Shown here: positions 36,134-44,888 of the stretch, piece after piece | Numbering within the stretch: the stretch's first letter is position 1 | Layout of the letters: each line of letters opens with the position of its first letter | Assembly: GCF_014266025.1 (NCBI RefSeq) | Contig: NZ_JACMYC010000006.1 | Span: forward strand, 1-64,000 | Source of the DNA: Nocardioides deserti | Lineage (GTDB): Bacteria > Actinomycetota > Actinomycetes > Propionibacteriales > Nocardioidaceae | Direction: 5' to 3' | Length of the DNA: 64,000 nt | Position numbers and translations under genes: made by a program | The notes under the pieces: model-generated | Told to the model about the DNA's origin: nothing | What the model saw: the letters and a program-made list of their open reading frames with translations, nothing else | Databases searched by the model: none

Positions 36134-36238
36134 ACAACCGCGCAATTGCGCGGGAGTTGCGGGGTGGAAGCGCTTCCCCACGTCCACAACCGCGCAATTG
36201 AACGATCGTCGACGCCCGGGACCCGAGCCAGGCTCGGG
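36134..36238. repeat. Palindromes and a 15-bp direct repeat between convergent genes
   Basis: ACAACCGCGCAATTG occurs at 36134-36148 and 36186-36200. The first copy sits in the perfect palindrome CCGCGCAATTGCGCGG (36138-36153). Between the copies is GGAAGCGCTTCC (36166-36177). Then CCCGAGCC-A-GGCTCGGG (36222-36238) can form a tight hairpin. The last may terminate benE and amidase transcripts; the others look like a repeat element. Confidence 0.6.
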
Positions 36239-36257
36239 ACCCCGAGCCGGGCCCGAC

Positions 36258-37679
36258 TCAGCCGACGGTCTCCGCGAAGGTCGGCGGCGGGAGCGGGTCG
36301 CGGACCGACTCGTAGCCCTGGGCGACCTCGACGAGCGTGGTCTCGCTGCCGGCGGTGCCCCAGAACGACACGGCGACCGGCAGCCCGTCGACGACCTCGG
36401 TCGGCACGGTGAGCAGCGGGTAGCCCGCCATCGCCGGCACGCCGCTGCACGAGCCGACCAGGTCCTCGGGCCCCTGGAGCCTGACCCGGTGCGCGCGGTC
36501 GTAGGACGGGGTCACCAGAGCGTCGAGGTCGTGCTCGCGCAGGACCCGGTCGATGCCGCCCTCGCGCGCGGCGGCGACGCACCGCGCCCGCGCGGCGGCG
36601 CACTCCTCGGAGTCGGTGCCGGGGCCCGCCAGCGCCTGCTCGAGGAGGCCCTGCCCGAAGTGCTCGAGCTCGACGTCGGCGTGCTCGCGGTTGAAGGCAA
36701 CGACGTCCTCGAGGGTGCGAGGGCCGTCGCCGGGGCGGTGGGAGAGGTACGCCGCGAGGCCGGTGCGCAGCTCGGCGAGGAGCACGAGCAGCTCGTCCTC
36801 CCAGATCGTGTCGGGCAGCTCCGGCAGGTCGGTGCCGTCGACGACGACCGCGCCGGCGGCCGACAGGGCGGCGATGGCGCGCTCGGCAGCGGCGTCGGCA
36901 GCGTCCGACCAGCCCCAGTACGGACCGCGCGGCACCCCCACCCGCTTGCCCGCGAGTCGACCGTCGACGGCGTGGGCGGCGTGGTCGACCCCGTTGCCGG
37001 CCAGCACCGACAGCAGCGCCGCGGCGTCGCGGACGCTGGCCGCCATCGGGCCGGGCGCGTCCTGCGAGGCGGCGATCGGCACCACGCCGTCGGTGGGCAC
37101 GAGGCCGACGGTGGGCTTGAACCCGACACAGCCGTTGTACGCCGCCGGGCAGGCGATCGACCCGTCGGTCTCCGTGCCGACGGCGTACGCCGCCAGGCCG
37201 GCCGCCACCGCGGCGCCGCTGCCCGAGGACGACCCCCCGGCGGACCGGTCGAGGGCGTACGGGTTCCGGGTCAGCCCGCCATACGCGCTCCAGCCCGACG
37301 TCGAGGCCGCGTCACGGATGTTGGCCCACTCCGAGAGGTTGGTCTTGCCGAGCACGACCATCCCGGCCTCGCGGAGCCGCTGCACGATCGGCGCGTCGGC
37401 CGCGGGGTGCGGCTGCCCGGCCAGCGCGAGCGAGCCGGCCGTGGTGGGGAGGTCGGCGGTGTCGATGTTGTCCTTGACCAGCACCGCCCGGCCGTGGAGG
37501 GGCCCGCGAACGCGACCGGCCGCGGCCTCGGCGTCGAGCGCCCGCGCCTGCTCCAGCGCGTCGGGCGCGAGCGTGCAGATCGAGCGGATCAGCGGGTCGA
37601 CGGTGGCGATCCGGTCGAGCAGCCGCTCGACCTCGGCGACGGACGAGACCGAGGAGGCGGGAGAAGCGGGAGAAAGCAC
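36258..37679 (-). CDS. Amidase signature family hydrolase
   Basis: 473 residues. The Ser-cis-Ser-Lys triad is visible: Lys69 in AVLVKDNIDT, the Gly/Ser loop SAGGSSSGSGAAVAAG near 150, and nucleophile Ser174 in GTETDGSIACPAA. GKTNLSEWANIR and GFKPTVGLVPTDGVVP are also family segments. It probably cleaves a C-N bond in a small amide; the substrate cannot be told. M. tuberculosis carries amidase genes near lpdA, but those are a different (AmiA/AmiB) family. The GTG at 37679 has GGGGGAGG eight bases upstream. Confidence 0.88.
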   Translation of the reverse strand: MLSPASPASSVSSVAEVERLLDRIATVDPLIRSICTLAPDALEQARALDAEAAAGRVRGPLHGRAVLVKDNIDTADLPTTAGSLALAGQPHPAADAPIVQRLREAGMVVLGKTNLSEWANIRDAASTSGWSAYGGLTRNPYALDRSAGGSSSGSGAAVAAGLAAYAVGTETDGSIACPAAYNGCVGFKPTVGLVPTDGVVPIAASQDAPGPMAASVRDAAALLSVLAGNGVDHAAHAVDGRLAGKRVGVPRGPYWGWSDAADAAAERAIAALSAAGAVVVDGTDLPELPDTIWEDELLVLLAELRTGLAAYLSHRPGDGPRTLEDVVAFNREHADVELEHFGQGLLEQALAGPGTDSEECAAARARCVAAAREGGIDRVLREHDLDALVTPSYDRAHRVRLQGPEDLVGSCSGVPAMAGYPLLTVPTEVVDGLPVAVSFWGTAGSETTLVEVAQGYESVRDPLPPPTFAETVG

Positions 37680-37705
37680 GCGGCATCCTCCCCCGCGCCG
37701 GCCGC

Positions 37706-38953
37706 TCAGCGCGCGGCGACCCCGAGGGTGAGGTAGGTCGAGCGCAGGCCGAGCGCCCACCGGAACGCGTCGCCGGTGACCGTCACCGACCCGCGGGAGC
37801 CGGTCAGCCGCAGCGTGCGCACGCGCCCGCCCCACTGGCCGTGGCCGTCGCGGGCGGTCACGGCGATCCGCCGGAGGTCGCCGACCGCGGGCCACGCGCG
37901 CTCGAGCCGGGTGTCGTCGACCGTGGTGCGCCAGCGGTGCACGGTGTTGCCGGCCCAGCCGTCGTACGGGTCCTTCTGGGCGGCGAGGTACGGCACCGAG
38001 CCCGCCGAGGTCCACCCGCCGCTGCTGGACGAGAACTGCGTGAACGCCGGCTCGCCGCCTGCGGTCAGCACCTGGCCCTTCGTCGCGTCGATGGCGGCGT
38101 TGGAGGCCGGGTGCTCGGCGGCGACGCCGCCGTAGACCTGGCAGGAGGTGGTGTCGCAGAGCTGGTAGGACGCCGAGCGCGGGTGGGCGCGCTCGTACGC
38201 CGCGTAGGTGCGCGCCGCGATCGACTGCGCCCGGACCGCGGCCGGGCTCCAGAGCGCGGGGATCTCCAGCGGCACGACGCCCTTGAGGTAGCTCTCGAGC
38301 GTGAGGTCGTTGACGGTCACCACGTCGGCGCCGACCCGGACCGCGCGCAACCGGCCGCGGTAGGGCTTCTCGCCGGTCGGGGTGACCAGCGTGATCGGCT
38401 TGCCGCCGGCGTACAGCTCCCCCGTGCCGCCCAGGTCGCGCCACCGCCGCCACCGGTCGGTGCGGTAGGAGACGCGCCACGCGCCGGTGGGCGCGGCGGC
38501 GATGCGCCACTGCTTCGCGCCGTTGTCGGGCAGCCGGACGCGGCCGCCGCCGGCGGAGTCGGCGACGGTCAGCCGGGGTCGCGGCCGCACGACGAGCTGG
38601 GCGTCGGTGTCGGCCGAGATCGCCACGCTCACGCGGCCCTTGGCGGTCCCCCAGGTCGTGCCGGGGTAGTAGAACTCGACGATCTGGCGCTCGGTCAGCC
38701 CCTGCCGAGCCGCGCCCTCCGCGCCGTGCTGCGACATCCCGTGGCCGTGGCCGAAGCCGCGGCCCTGGATCGTCACCTGCGCCGTCCGCGGCACCGCCCA
38801 GGTGTCGGGCGCGGCCTTCGCCGTCCGGGCTTTCGCGGGCGCGTCCTTCGCCTGGACGGGGCCGGCGGACGGGGTCGGCGTGGCGGAGGCACCGGCCGGC
38901 ACGAGCGAGGCCAGCACGAGTCCGCACGCGGCCAGGAGGGAGGAGGGACGCAC
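37706..38953 (-). CDS. Secreted SpoIID/LytB-domain protein
   Basis: 415 residues with a Sec signal (SSLLAACGLVLASLVPAGASA). The SpoIID/LytB features are GRGFGHGHGMSQHGA near the N-terminus, YLKGVVPLEIPALWSPAAVRAQSIAARTYA with the Glu that acts in lytic cleavage in SpoIID, and FSSSSGGWTS. It is expected to act on denuded glycan strands of peptidoglycan or another surface polymer. Start GTG 38953; a TTG at 38989 would add a Cys/Trp-rich leader that does not look real. A perfect 18-bp palindrome lies 48 bases upstream. Confidence 0.85.
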   Translation of the reverse strand: MRPSSLLAACGLVLASLVPAGASATPTPSAGPVQAKDAPAKARTAKAAPDTWAVPRTAQVTIQGRGFGHGHGMSQHGAEGAARQGLTERQIVEFYYPGTTWGTAKGRVSVAISADTDAQLVVRPRPRLTVADSAGGGRVRLPDNGAKQWRIAAAPTGAWRVSYRTDRWRRWRDLGGTGELYAGGKPITLVTPTGEKPYRGRLRAVRVGADVVTVNDLTLESYLKGVVPLEIPALWSPAAVRAQSIAARTYAAYERAHPRSASYQLCDTTSCQVYGGVAAEHPASNAAIDATKGQVLTAGGEPAFTQFSSSSGGWTSAGSVPYLAAQKDPYDGWAGNTVHRWRTTVDDTRLERAWPAVGDLRRIAVTARDGHGQWGGRVRTLRLTGSRGSVTVTGDAFRWALGLRSTYLTLGVAAR

Positions 38954-39000
38954 GCACCGATCGCACCACTGGTCACACCAGTCCCGCAACGGAACGCGAG

Positions 39001-39018
39001 AACTACAGATCTGTAGTT
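39001..39018. promoter_or_regulatory. 18-bp palindrome AACTACAGATCTGTAGTT, probable operator
   Basis: Perfect palindrome, AT-rich, upstream of the SpoIID/LytB gene and downstream of the LVIVD gene. The TACA...TGTA half-sites resemble BlaI/CopY-type operators, but with a four-base centre. Confidence 0.6.
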
Positions 39019-39061
39019 TTCCCAGGTCAGGACACGTGCAGGGTGGACCGGTCGAGCACCG

Positions 39062-40585
39062 TCAGCCGTTGTACGACGGCTGGGACTGCGCGTTGAACGT
39101 CCCCATCCGCACCTTCGCGGCCCGGCGCGCCCACGGCGCGTCGATCCGGAACACGTCGAGGCCGCGGGTGATGTCGTGGCTGTAGACGTGGCCGTTGTAC
39201 CAGTACGACGACCACGACCCGCCGAGCACGAGCTCGGTCGCGCTGATCGCGCCACGGTCGAAGTGGGCGATCTCCCGGGGGTTGCGCGAGTCGGTGAAGT
39301 CGAAGACCGACGTACCGCCCTGGTACCACGCCTGCACCATGATGTCGCGGCCCTTCACCGGCACCAGCGAGCCGTTGTGGGCGACGCAGTTCTCGGTCAG
39401 CGACTGGCTGCGCGGGATCTTGAAGTAGCTGCGGAACACGAGCTTGCGTCCCACGACGTCGTAGATGCCGTCCGCCCCGCGGCGGCCGCCGAGCAGCGGG
39501 TTGCAGGTCGGCGCGGAGCCGCCGCCGAGCTCGTCGGTGAAGACCACCTTCGTGCCGGCGTTGTTGAACGTCGCCGAGTGCCAGAACGCGAAGCTCCGGT
39601 CGTCGCGCACCCGGTGCAGCACCTTCGGCCGCGCCCGGTCGCGGATGTCGAGCAGGACGCCGTCGCCCATGCAGGCGCCGGCCGCGAGGTCCTTGGCGGG
39701 GTACGCCGTGACGTCGTGGCAGCCGGTCGTCTCGCTGGGGCCGAGCGGGTTGACCGTGCCCGGGTTGCCGCCGCCGGGGAACAGCACCGGCTGCGCGACG
39801 ACGCGCGCCCGCGCCGGCTTCCTCACCGGCACCTTGACGATGCTGATCGAGTCGTGCGGCGGCCTGCAGTCGGGGTGGTCCGCGCTGACGTCGTAGGAGG
39901 AGACGTAGACGAAGAGGTCGCGGCCGTCGCGGCTCGGCGCCAGGGTGTGCGTGTGGGAGCCGCAGTCGGTCTCCACCGCGGCGACGTACCGCGGCCTCGC
40001 GGGCCGGCTGATGTCGAAGACGCGGATGCCCTCCCAGCTGCTCCGCCGCGTCGCGGGGGCGGGCTCGCTGCGGCAGGAGTCGTCGCTGCGGCTCGTGTCG
40101 ACGCTGAGCACGAGCAGGTTGCGGTGGACGGAGATGTCGTTCTGCGCGCCGGGGCAGACCACCTGCGCGACCTTGCGCGGCTTCGCGGGCCGACGGATGT
40201 CGTAGACCGTGAAGCCCTCGTAGTTGCCGCCGAACGCGTACCTCCCCTTGAACGCCAGGTCGGTCCCGTAGGCCTCCTCCCCCGCGAACCGCCCGCTCCG
40301 CGGCAGGTTGGCCACCAGTCGCATGGTCCGGGACCGGTCCACGTCGCCGGCCGCCGCCGCTGGCTCCACCCGGTCCATCCCCGACAGCAGCTGGCCCGGA
40401 AGCCGGCACGCCTCGGCGAAGTTGTCCCCCGCCGCCTGCATCCGCTTCGCCTGCTCGGGCGTGCATGCCCCCGGCACCACCTCACCGCTGGCCGACCCCT
40501 GCGCGAGCGCCAGCCCCGCGACCAACGTGCCTCCCGCCGCCACGGCAGCGAGCGGCGTACGACCGAGACGACTGAGCACCGACAT
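39062..40585 (-). CDS. Secreted LVIVD-repeat (beta-propeller) protein
   Basis: 507 residues with an N-terminal signal (LAAVAAGGTLVAGLALAQGSASG). The rest has repeating segments of the LVIVD type, each with a strand pair and a 'D+SxPxxP' turn: VYDIRRPAKPRKVAQVV, VFDISRPARPRYVAAVE, LLDIRDRARPKVLHRV, VFDFTDSRNPREIAHF. This suggests a multi-bladed propeller on the cell surface; binding partner unknown. Eight or so cysteines probably pair outside the cell. ATG 40585 has GGAAGG seven bases upstream. Divergent from the DUF305 gene. Confidence 0.82.
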   Translation of the reverse strand: MSVLSRLGRTPLAAVAAGGTLVAGLALAQGSASGEVVPGACTPEQAKRMQAAGDNFAEACRLPGQLLSGMDRVEPAAAAGDVDRSRTMRLVANLPRSGRFAGEEAYGTDLAFKGRYAFGGNYEGFTVYDIRRPAKPRKVAQVVCPGAQNDISVHRNLLVLSVDTSRSDDSCRSEPAPATRRSSWEGIRVFDISRPARPRYVAAVETDCGSHTHTLAPSRDGRDLFVYVSSYDVSADHPDCRPPHDSISIVKVPVRKPARARVVAQPVLFPGGGNPGTVNPLGPSETTGCHDVTAYPAKDLAAGACMGDGVLLDIRDRARPKVLHRVRDDRSFAFWHSATFNNAGTKVVFTDELGGGSAPTCNPLLGGRRGADGIYDVVGRKLVFRSYFKIPRSQSLTENCVAHNGSLVPVKGRDIMVQAWYQGGTSVFDFTDSRNPREIAHFDRGAISATELVLGGSWSSYWYNGHVYSHDITRGLDVFRIDAPWARRAAKVRMGTFNAQSQPSYNG

Positions 40586-40601
40586 CCGTGGACCTTCCTC
40601 G

Positions 40602-40621
40602 GGGGTTGCCCCTGCAACCCC
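40602..40621 (-). promoter_or_regulatory. Leader hairpin just upstream of the LVIVD gene ribosome site
   Basis: GGGGTTGC and GCAACCCC with a four-base loop, 17 bases before the ATG on the minus strand. As RNA it would form an 8-bp stem directly ahead of the ribosome site. Confidence 0.5.
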
Positions 40622-40708
40622 TCCGAGCCGCCGAGGTTACGGCGCTTGCGGACGGGGTCCTCCGGCCCGCTCACGCAGCTCCCTGGGGTACTTACTGGGA
40701 ATTGCCAT

Positions 40709-40734
40709 GACTTCATCCTCCAACTAATGAAGTC
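40709..40734. promoter_or_regulatory. Dyad GACTTCAT-N10-ATGAAGTC between divergent genes
   Basis: Eight-base perfect arms, AT-rich, about 49 bases upstream of the DUF305 start and 124 bases from the LVIVD start. A plausible shared operator. Confidence 0.5.
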
Positions 40735-40782
40735 TCCGGACATCCCGGGGCGGTTCAGGCTGACCGTGGTCTCCTACTCCCC

Positions 40783-41478
40783 ATGAGGACGACGAGCACC
40801 CTGGCGACACTGGCCGCCGTGCTCGTCCTCAGCGCCTGCTCCACCACCGGGGACGCCGGGACCACCGGCCCCGCGCCGAGCCCGAGCCCCGGGGGAGGCG
40901 CGACGAGCAGCGCCGCCGCCGACGTCACCGAGGTCCAGCCGGGACGGCCGGGCGAGCCGACGTCGACGGTGGTCGAGGCGGCGGAGCAGCGGTGGAACCA
41001 CGACGACATCGCGTTCGTGCAGATGATGCTCCCCCACCACCGCCAGGCCCTCGAGATGGCCGCGCTGGCGCCCGGCCGGGCCGAGGACGGGCGGGTGCTC
41101 GCGCTGGCGGCGCGGATCGCGGCGGCGCAGGCGCCCGAGGTGCTCGTCCTCGCCTCACTGCTGGCCGAGCTCGGCGTCGACGTGCCGGAGCCGGGCGAGG
41201 ACCCGGGGAAGTACGACCACGCCGCGCACGGTCACCACGCGATGCAGGGGATGCTGACCACCGCCCAGCTGGCCGAGCTCGCCGGGGCGGAGGGCGCGGA
41301 CTTCGACCGGCTCTTCCTCGAGCGGATGGTCGACCACCACGCCGGCGCGGTCACGATGGCCGCCGACGTACGCCGCACCGGCGCGAGCCAGCGGGTCGCC
41401 GAGCTCGCACTCGACGTGCAGGCCGGCCAGTCCGCCGAGATCACGCGGATGGAGGGGCTCCTCCGCGACCTGCGCTGA
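40783..41478 (+). CDS. DUF305 lipoprotein
   Basis: 231 residues. Lipobox LSAC near residue 19, then a Pro/Ser/Gly linker and the DUF305 domain, which has two copies of a helix pattern: FVQMMLPHHRQALEMA (about 84-99) and FLERMVDHHAGAVTMA (about 185-200). The paired MxxHH motifs are thought to bind metal, and DUF305 proteins often accompany copper-handling genes. It is divergent from the LVIVD-repeat gene, with two possible regulatory dyads between. Confidence 0.87.
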   Translation: MRTTSTLATLAAVLVLSACSTTGDAGTTGPAPSPSPGGGATSSAAADVTEVQPGRPGEPTSTVVEAAEQRWNHDDIAFVQMMLPHHRQALEMAALAPGRAEDGRVLALAARIAAAQAPEVLVLASLLAELGVDVPEPGEDPGKYDHAAHGHHAMQGMLTTAQLAELAGAEGADFDRLFLERMVDHHAGAVTMAADVRRTGASQRVAELALDVQAGQSAEITRMEGLLRDLR

Positions 41479-41516
41479 CGCCCGGAACCAGGAAGCAGGA
41501 GCCAGGAGGCAGGACC

Positions 41517-42914
41517 TCAGAAGTGGTGCAGCCTCCGCGCGGCCTCGGCGATCGAGCCGGACATCGACGGGTAGACCGTGAACGCCTGCGCGAGCTGGTC
41601 GGCGGTGAGCGACTCGGCGACGGCGACGGAGACCGGGTGGATCAGCTCGCTGGCGCGCGGACCGACGACGACCCCGCCGACGACGATGCCGGTGCCGGGG
41701 CGGCACAACAGCTTCACGAAGCCGTCGCGGACGCCCTGCATCTTCGCGCGCGGGTTGCCCGACATCGGCAGCGTGACGACCTCGGCCTGCATCTCGCCAG
41801 CGTCGACGGCCTGCTGGGACCACCCGACCGTTGCGATCTCCGGGGAGGTGAAGACGTTGGAGGAGACCTTCTTCAGGTCGAGCGGGTGCACGGCGTCGCC
41901 GAGGAAGTGCCACATCGCGATCCGGCCCTGCATCGCGGCGACCGACGCGAGCATGAGGACGCCGGTGCAGTCGCCGGCGGAGTAGACGCCGCGGGCGGAG
42001 GTCCGCGAGACGCGGTCGACGTTGACGAAGCCGCCGTCCTTGAGGATGACGCCGGCCTCCTCGAGCCCCATGTCGGCGGTGTTCGGCACCGAGCCGAGCG
42101 CGAGGATGCAGTGCGAGCCCTGGACGGTGCGGCCGTCGGTCAGGGTCACGGTGACGACGTCGCCGGAGCGGGTGACCGACTCCATCCGCGACTTCGACAG
42201 CACGGTCATGCCGCGGCGCCGCAGCACGTCCTCGAGCACGGTGGCGGCGTCGGCGTCCTCGCCGGGCAGCACCCGGTCGCGCGAGGAGACGAGCGTGACC
42301 GGGATGCCGAGGTTGAGGTAGGCGCTGGCGAACTCCGCGCCGGTGACCCCCGACCCCACGACGATCAGCTCGGTCGGCACCTCGGTGAGGTCGTAGACCT
42401 GCTCCCAGGTGAGGATCCGCTCGCCGTCGGGCTGCGCGGTCGGCAGCGTCCGCGGCGCGGCACCCGTGGCGATCAGCACGGCGTCGGCCTCGAGGGTCTG
42501 CTCCGAGCCGTCGGCCGCGGTCGCCACGACCCGGCCGGGCCCGTCGAGCCGGCCGCGCGCCTCGACGACCTGGACGCCGTCCTTGGCCAGCCGCCGCGCG
42601 ATGTCGGCGGACTGGTCGGCCGCGAGCCCCTTGACCCGCGCGTTGACCCGCGCGAGGTCGACGCGGATGGTCTCCGCGGCGTCGCCCTCGGTGTCGGTGA
42701 AGATCACGCCGAGCTCGGCCGCGCCGGCCAGCTCGTCCATGACCTCCGCGGTCGCGATGAGCGTCTTGCTCGGCACGCAGTCGGTGAGCACGGCCGAGCC
42801 GCCGACCCCGTCGGTGTCGACGATCGTGACCTCGGCGCCGAGCTGGGCGGCGACGTGGGCGGCTTCGTACCCGCCGGGGCCACCCCCGACGATGACGACG
42901 CGATCAGTGGCCAT
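41517..42914 (-). CDS. lpdA: Flavoprotein disulfide reductase / NAD(P)H-quinone reductase, LpdA type
   Basis: 465 residues in the pyridine-nucleotide disulfide oxidoreductase fold: FAD site VVIVGGGPGGYEAAH, NAD(P) site IVVGSGVTGAEFAS, second FAD motif GVYSAGDCTG. The redox pair is incomplete: the sequence GGSAVLTDCVPSK keeps only the second cysteine (Cys46), with Ala41 in place of the first. M. tuberculosis LpdA (Rv3303c) likewise lacks lipoamide activity and reduces quinones, so the same is inferred here. Its ATG overlaps the lpd stop by one base. Confidence 0.88.
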   Translation of the reverse strand: MATDRVVIVGGGPGGYEAAHVAAQLGAEVTIVDTDGVGGSAVLTDCVPSKTLIATAEVMDELAGAAELGVIFTDTEGDAAETIRVDLARVNARVKGLAADQSADIARRLAKDGVQVVEARGRLDGPGRVVATAADGSEQTLEADAVLIATGAAPRTLPTAQPDGERILTWEQVYDLTEVPTELIVVGSGVTGAEFASAYLNLGIPVTLVSSRDRVLPGEDADAATVLEDVLRRRGMTVLSKSRMESVTRSGDVVTVTLTDGRTVQGSHCILALGSVPNTADMGLEEAGVILKDGGFVNVDRVSRTSARGVYSAGDCTGVLMLASVAAMQGRIAMWHFLGDAVHPLDLKKVSSNVFTSPEIATVGWSQQAVDAGEMQAEVVTLPMSGNPRAKMQGVRDGFVKLLCRPGTGIVVGGVVVGPRASELIHPVSVAVAESLTADQLAQAFTVYPSMSGSIAEAARRLHHF

Positions 42915-44305
42915 CAGAAGTTGATCATGTGGCCGGAGATGCCGTGGACGGCTTCCTTGACGGCCTCGGACAGCGTCGGGTGGGCGAAGACGTTGCGCGA
43001 GACCTCGTCGGCGGTGAGGTCCCACTGCTGCGCGAGCGTGAGCACCGGCAGCTGCTCGGTGACGTCCGGCCCGATCATGTGGGCGCCGAGGATCTCGTTG
43101 TGCTCGGCGTCCGCGACGACCTTGACGAAGCCGACCGCGTCGCCGAGGCCCTGCGCCTTGCCGTTGGCCGAGAACGGGAAGGTGGCCGTCTTGACGTCGT
43201 ACCCCTTGTCCTTGGCCTGCTGCTCGCTGTAGCCGAAGGACCCGATCTGGGGCTGGCAGTACGTCGCCCGCGGGATCATGTCGAAGTCGATCTCCATCGT
43301 CTCCGCGCCGGCGATCGTCTCTGCGGCGACGATGCCCATCGCCTCGGCGGCGTGGGCGAGCATCATCTTCCCGGTGACGTCGCCGATGGCGTACACGTGG
43401 TCGACGTTGGTGCGGCCGCGGCCGTCGACGGCGATCGCGCCGCGGTCGGTGAGCTCCACCCCGGCGGCCTCGAGGCCGTAGCCCTCGGTGCGCGGCTGGA
43501 AGCCGATCGCCTGCAGCACCTTGTCGGCCTCGAGCACCTGCTGCTCGCCGTCCTTGGAGACGGTGACCTTGACTGTGTCGCCGGAGTCGTCGATGCCCTC
43601 GACCTTGGTCGACAGCAGGACCTTCACGCCGAGCTTCTTGTAGTGCTTGAGCAGCTCCTTGGACACGTCGGCGTCCTCGGTCGGCACCATCCGGTCGAGG
43701 AACTCCACGATCGTGACGTCGACGCCGAAGTTCTTCATGACGTAGGCGAACTCGACGCCGATCGCGCCGGAGCCGGCGATGATGATCGAGCCGGGCAGCT
43801 CGTCGGTGAGGATCTGCTCCTCGTAGGTCACGACGCGCTCGGAGAGCTCGGTGCCCGGGATCAGCCGGGTGCGGGCGCCGGTGGCGATGATCAGGTCGTC
43901 GCAGGTGTACGACGTGGTCTCGCCGTCCTTGGTCACGTCGAGCGAGGTGGGCCCGGTGAGGGTGCCCCAGCCGTCGATCTCGGTGATCTTATTCTTCTTC
44001 ATGAGGAAGTGGACGCCCTTGACGATGCCGGCCGAGACCTGGCGGCTGCGCTTGTGGGTCGGCCCGAACGACATGGTGGCGTCGCCCTCGATGCCGAACT
44101 TGTCCTTCTCGTGCGCGAGCACGTGCGCGAGCTCGGCGTTCTTCAGCAGCGCCTTGGACGGGATGCACCCGACGTTGAGGCAGACACCGCCCCAGTACTT
44201 CTCCTCCACCACGGCCACCGACTTGCCGAGCTGGGCGGCGCGGATCGCCGCGACGTAGCCCCCGGGACCGGCACCGAGGACGAGGACATCGAAGTGGTTC
44301 GTCAC
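42914..44305 (-). CDS. lpd: Dihydrolipoyl dehydrogenase
   Basis: 463 residues; E3 component of 2-oxoacid dehydrogenase complexes, reoxidising dihydrolipoamide with NAD+. FAD motif [14 protein letters not shown], intact redox pair Cys42/Cys47 in [16 protein letters not shown] motif [12 protein letters not shown], and the C-terminal active-site segment [16 protein letters not shown] with the catalytic His-Glu pair. GTG 44305 follows TAGGCT by seven bases (leaderless). Paired with the Cys-lacking relative downstream. Confidence 0.95.
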   Translation of the reverse strand: MTNHFDVLVLGAGPGGYVAAIRAAQLGKSVAVVEEKYWGGVCLNVGCIPSKALLKNAELAHVLAHEKDKFGIEGDATMSFGPTHKRSRQVSAGIVKGVHFLMKKNKITEIDGWGTLTGPTSLDVTKDGETTSYTCDDLIIATGARTRLIPGTELSERVVTYEEQILTDELPGSIIIAGSGAIGVEFAYVMKNFGVDVTIVEFLDRMVPTEDADVSKELLKHYKKLGVKVLLSTKVEGIDDSGDTVKVTVSKDGEQQVLEADKVLQAIGFQPRTEGYGLEAAGVELTDRGAIAVDGRGRTNVDHVYAIGDVTGKMMLAHAAEAMGIVAAETIAGAETMEIDFDMIPRATYCQPQIGSFGYSEQQAKDKGYDVKTATFPFSANGKAQGLGDAVGFVKVVADAEHNEILGAHMIGPDVTEQLPVLTLAQQWDLTADEVSRNVFAHPTLSEAVKEAVHGISGHMINF

Positions 44306-44312
44306 AGCGGCC

Positions 44313-44318
44313 AGCCTA
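44313..44318 (-). promoter_or_regulatory. -10 element, leaderless lpd-lpdA
   Basis: TAGGCT on the minus strand, seven bases before GTG 44305. Confidence 0.6.
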
Positions 44319-44362
44319 CGTCTGTCGCGCACGTCACCCCGAACCGGTCGGGCCGCGGCCAC

Positions 44363-44368
44363 TACCCT
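44363..44368 (+). promoter_or_regulatory. -10 element, leaderless GGCT-like gene
   Basis: TACCCT, six bases before GTG 44375; back to back with the lpd promoter. Confidence 0.6.
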
Positions 44369-44374
44369 GCCGTC

Positions 44375-44827
44375 GTGACGCTTTACGCCGCCTACGGGAC
44401 CAACCTCGATCCCGCCCGGATGGGCGAGCGCTGCCCGCACTCGCCGATGCGCACGACCGGGTGGCTCACGGGGTGGCGGCTGACGTTCGGCGGCGAGGAG
44501 CACGGCTGGGACGGCGCGCTCTCGACGATCGTGCAGGACCCCTTCGAGCAGGTCTTCGTCGCGGTCTACGACATCACCCGCGAGGACGAGAAGCACCTCG
44601 ACGGCTGGGAGGCCGCCGACTCCGGCCTCTACCGCAAGACCAAGGTCCGGGTGTCCACGATGGACGGCGAGGTCGTCGTGTGGACCTACGTGCTCGACGC
44701 CTACGAGGGCGGCCTGCCCTCCGCGTCGTACCTCGGGGTGCTGGCCGACGCCGCCGAGGCGGCCGACGCCCCGGCCGACTACGTCGCGGCCCTGCGCCGC
44801 CGGCCCTGCCGCTCCACGGGACTCTGA
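44375..44827 (+). CDS. Gamma-glutamylcyclotransferase-like protein
   Basis: 150 residues. The GGCT fold signature [12 protein letters not shown] (YGSN-type loop that binds the gamma-glutamyl group) is at the N-terminus, and the catalytic Glu is probably the one in [14 protein letters not shown]. The substrate may be a gamma-glutamyl dipeptide or another gamma-glutamyl amine; it is inferred from the family only. M. tuberculosis has a gene in the same place (Rv3304). GTG start with leaderless promoter. Confidence 0.85.
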   Translation: MTLYAAYGTNLDPARMGERCPHSPMRTTGWLTGWRLTFGGEEHGWDGALSTIVQDPFEQVFVAVYDITREDEKHLDGWEAADSGLYRKTKVRVSTMDGEVVVWTYVLDAYEGGLPSASYLGVLADAAEAADAPADYVAALRRRPCRSTGL

Positions 44828-44876
44828 CCTCCAGGACGCCGATCCTCCGAACTCTGGTCCGCGGCGGGGTCTGACC

Positions 44877-44882
44877 TACAGT
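44877..44882 (+). promoter_or_regulatory. -10 element, leaderless deoD
   Basis: TACAGT, six bases before GTG 44889. Confidence 0.55.
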
Positions 44883-44888
44883 TCCCGC

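Noticed and set aside
31472..36187. A 1571-codon open frame antisense to pyc and benE
   Set aside because: GC-rich codon bias leaves stop-free antisense frames. Its translation is low-complexity Arg/Gly/Asp/Val with no domain, while the plus-strand genes are unmistakable.
41479..41516. Purine-rich CCAGGAAGCAGGAGCC-type repeat between the DUF305 and lpdA stops
   Set aside because: Too short (38 bases) and imperfect to be called a repeat element; it shows no dyad symmetry.
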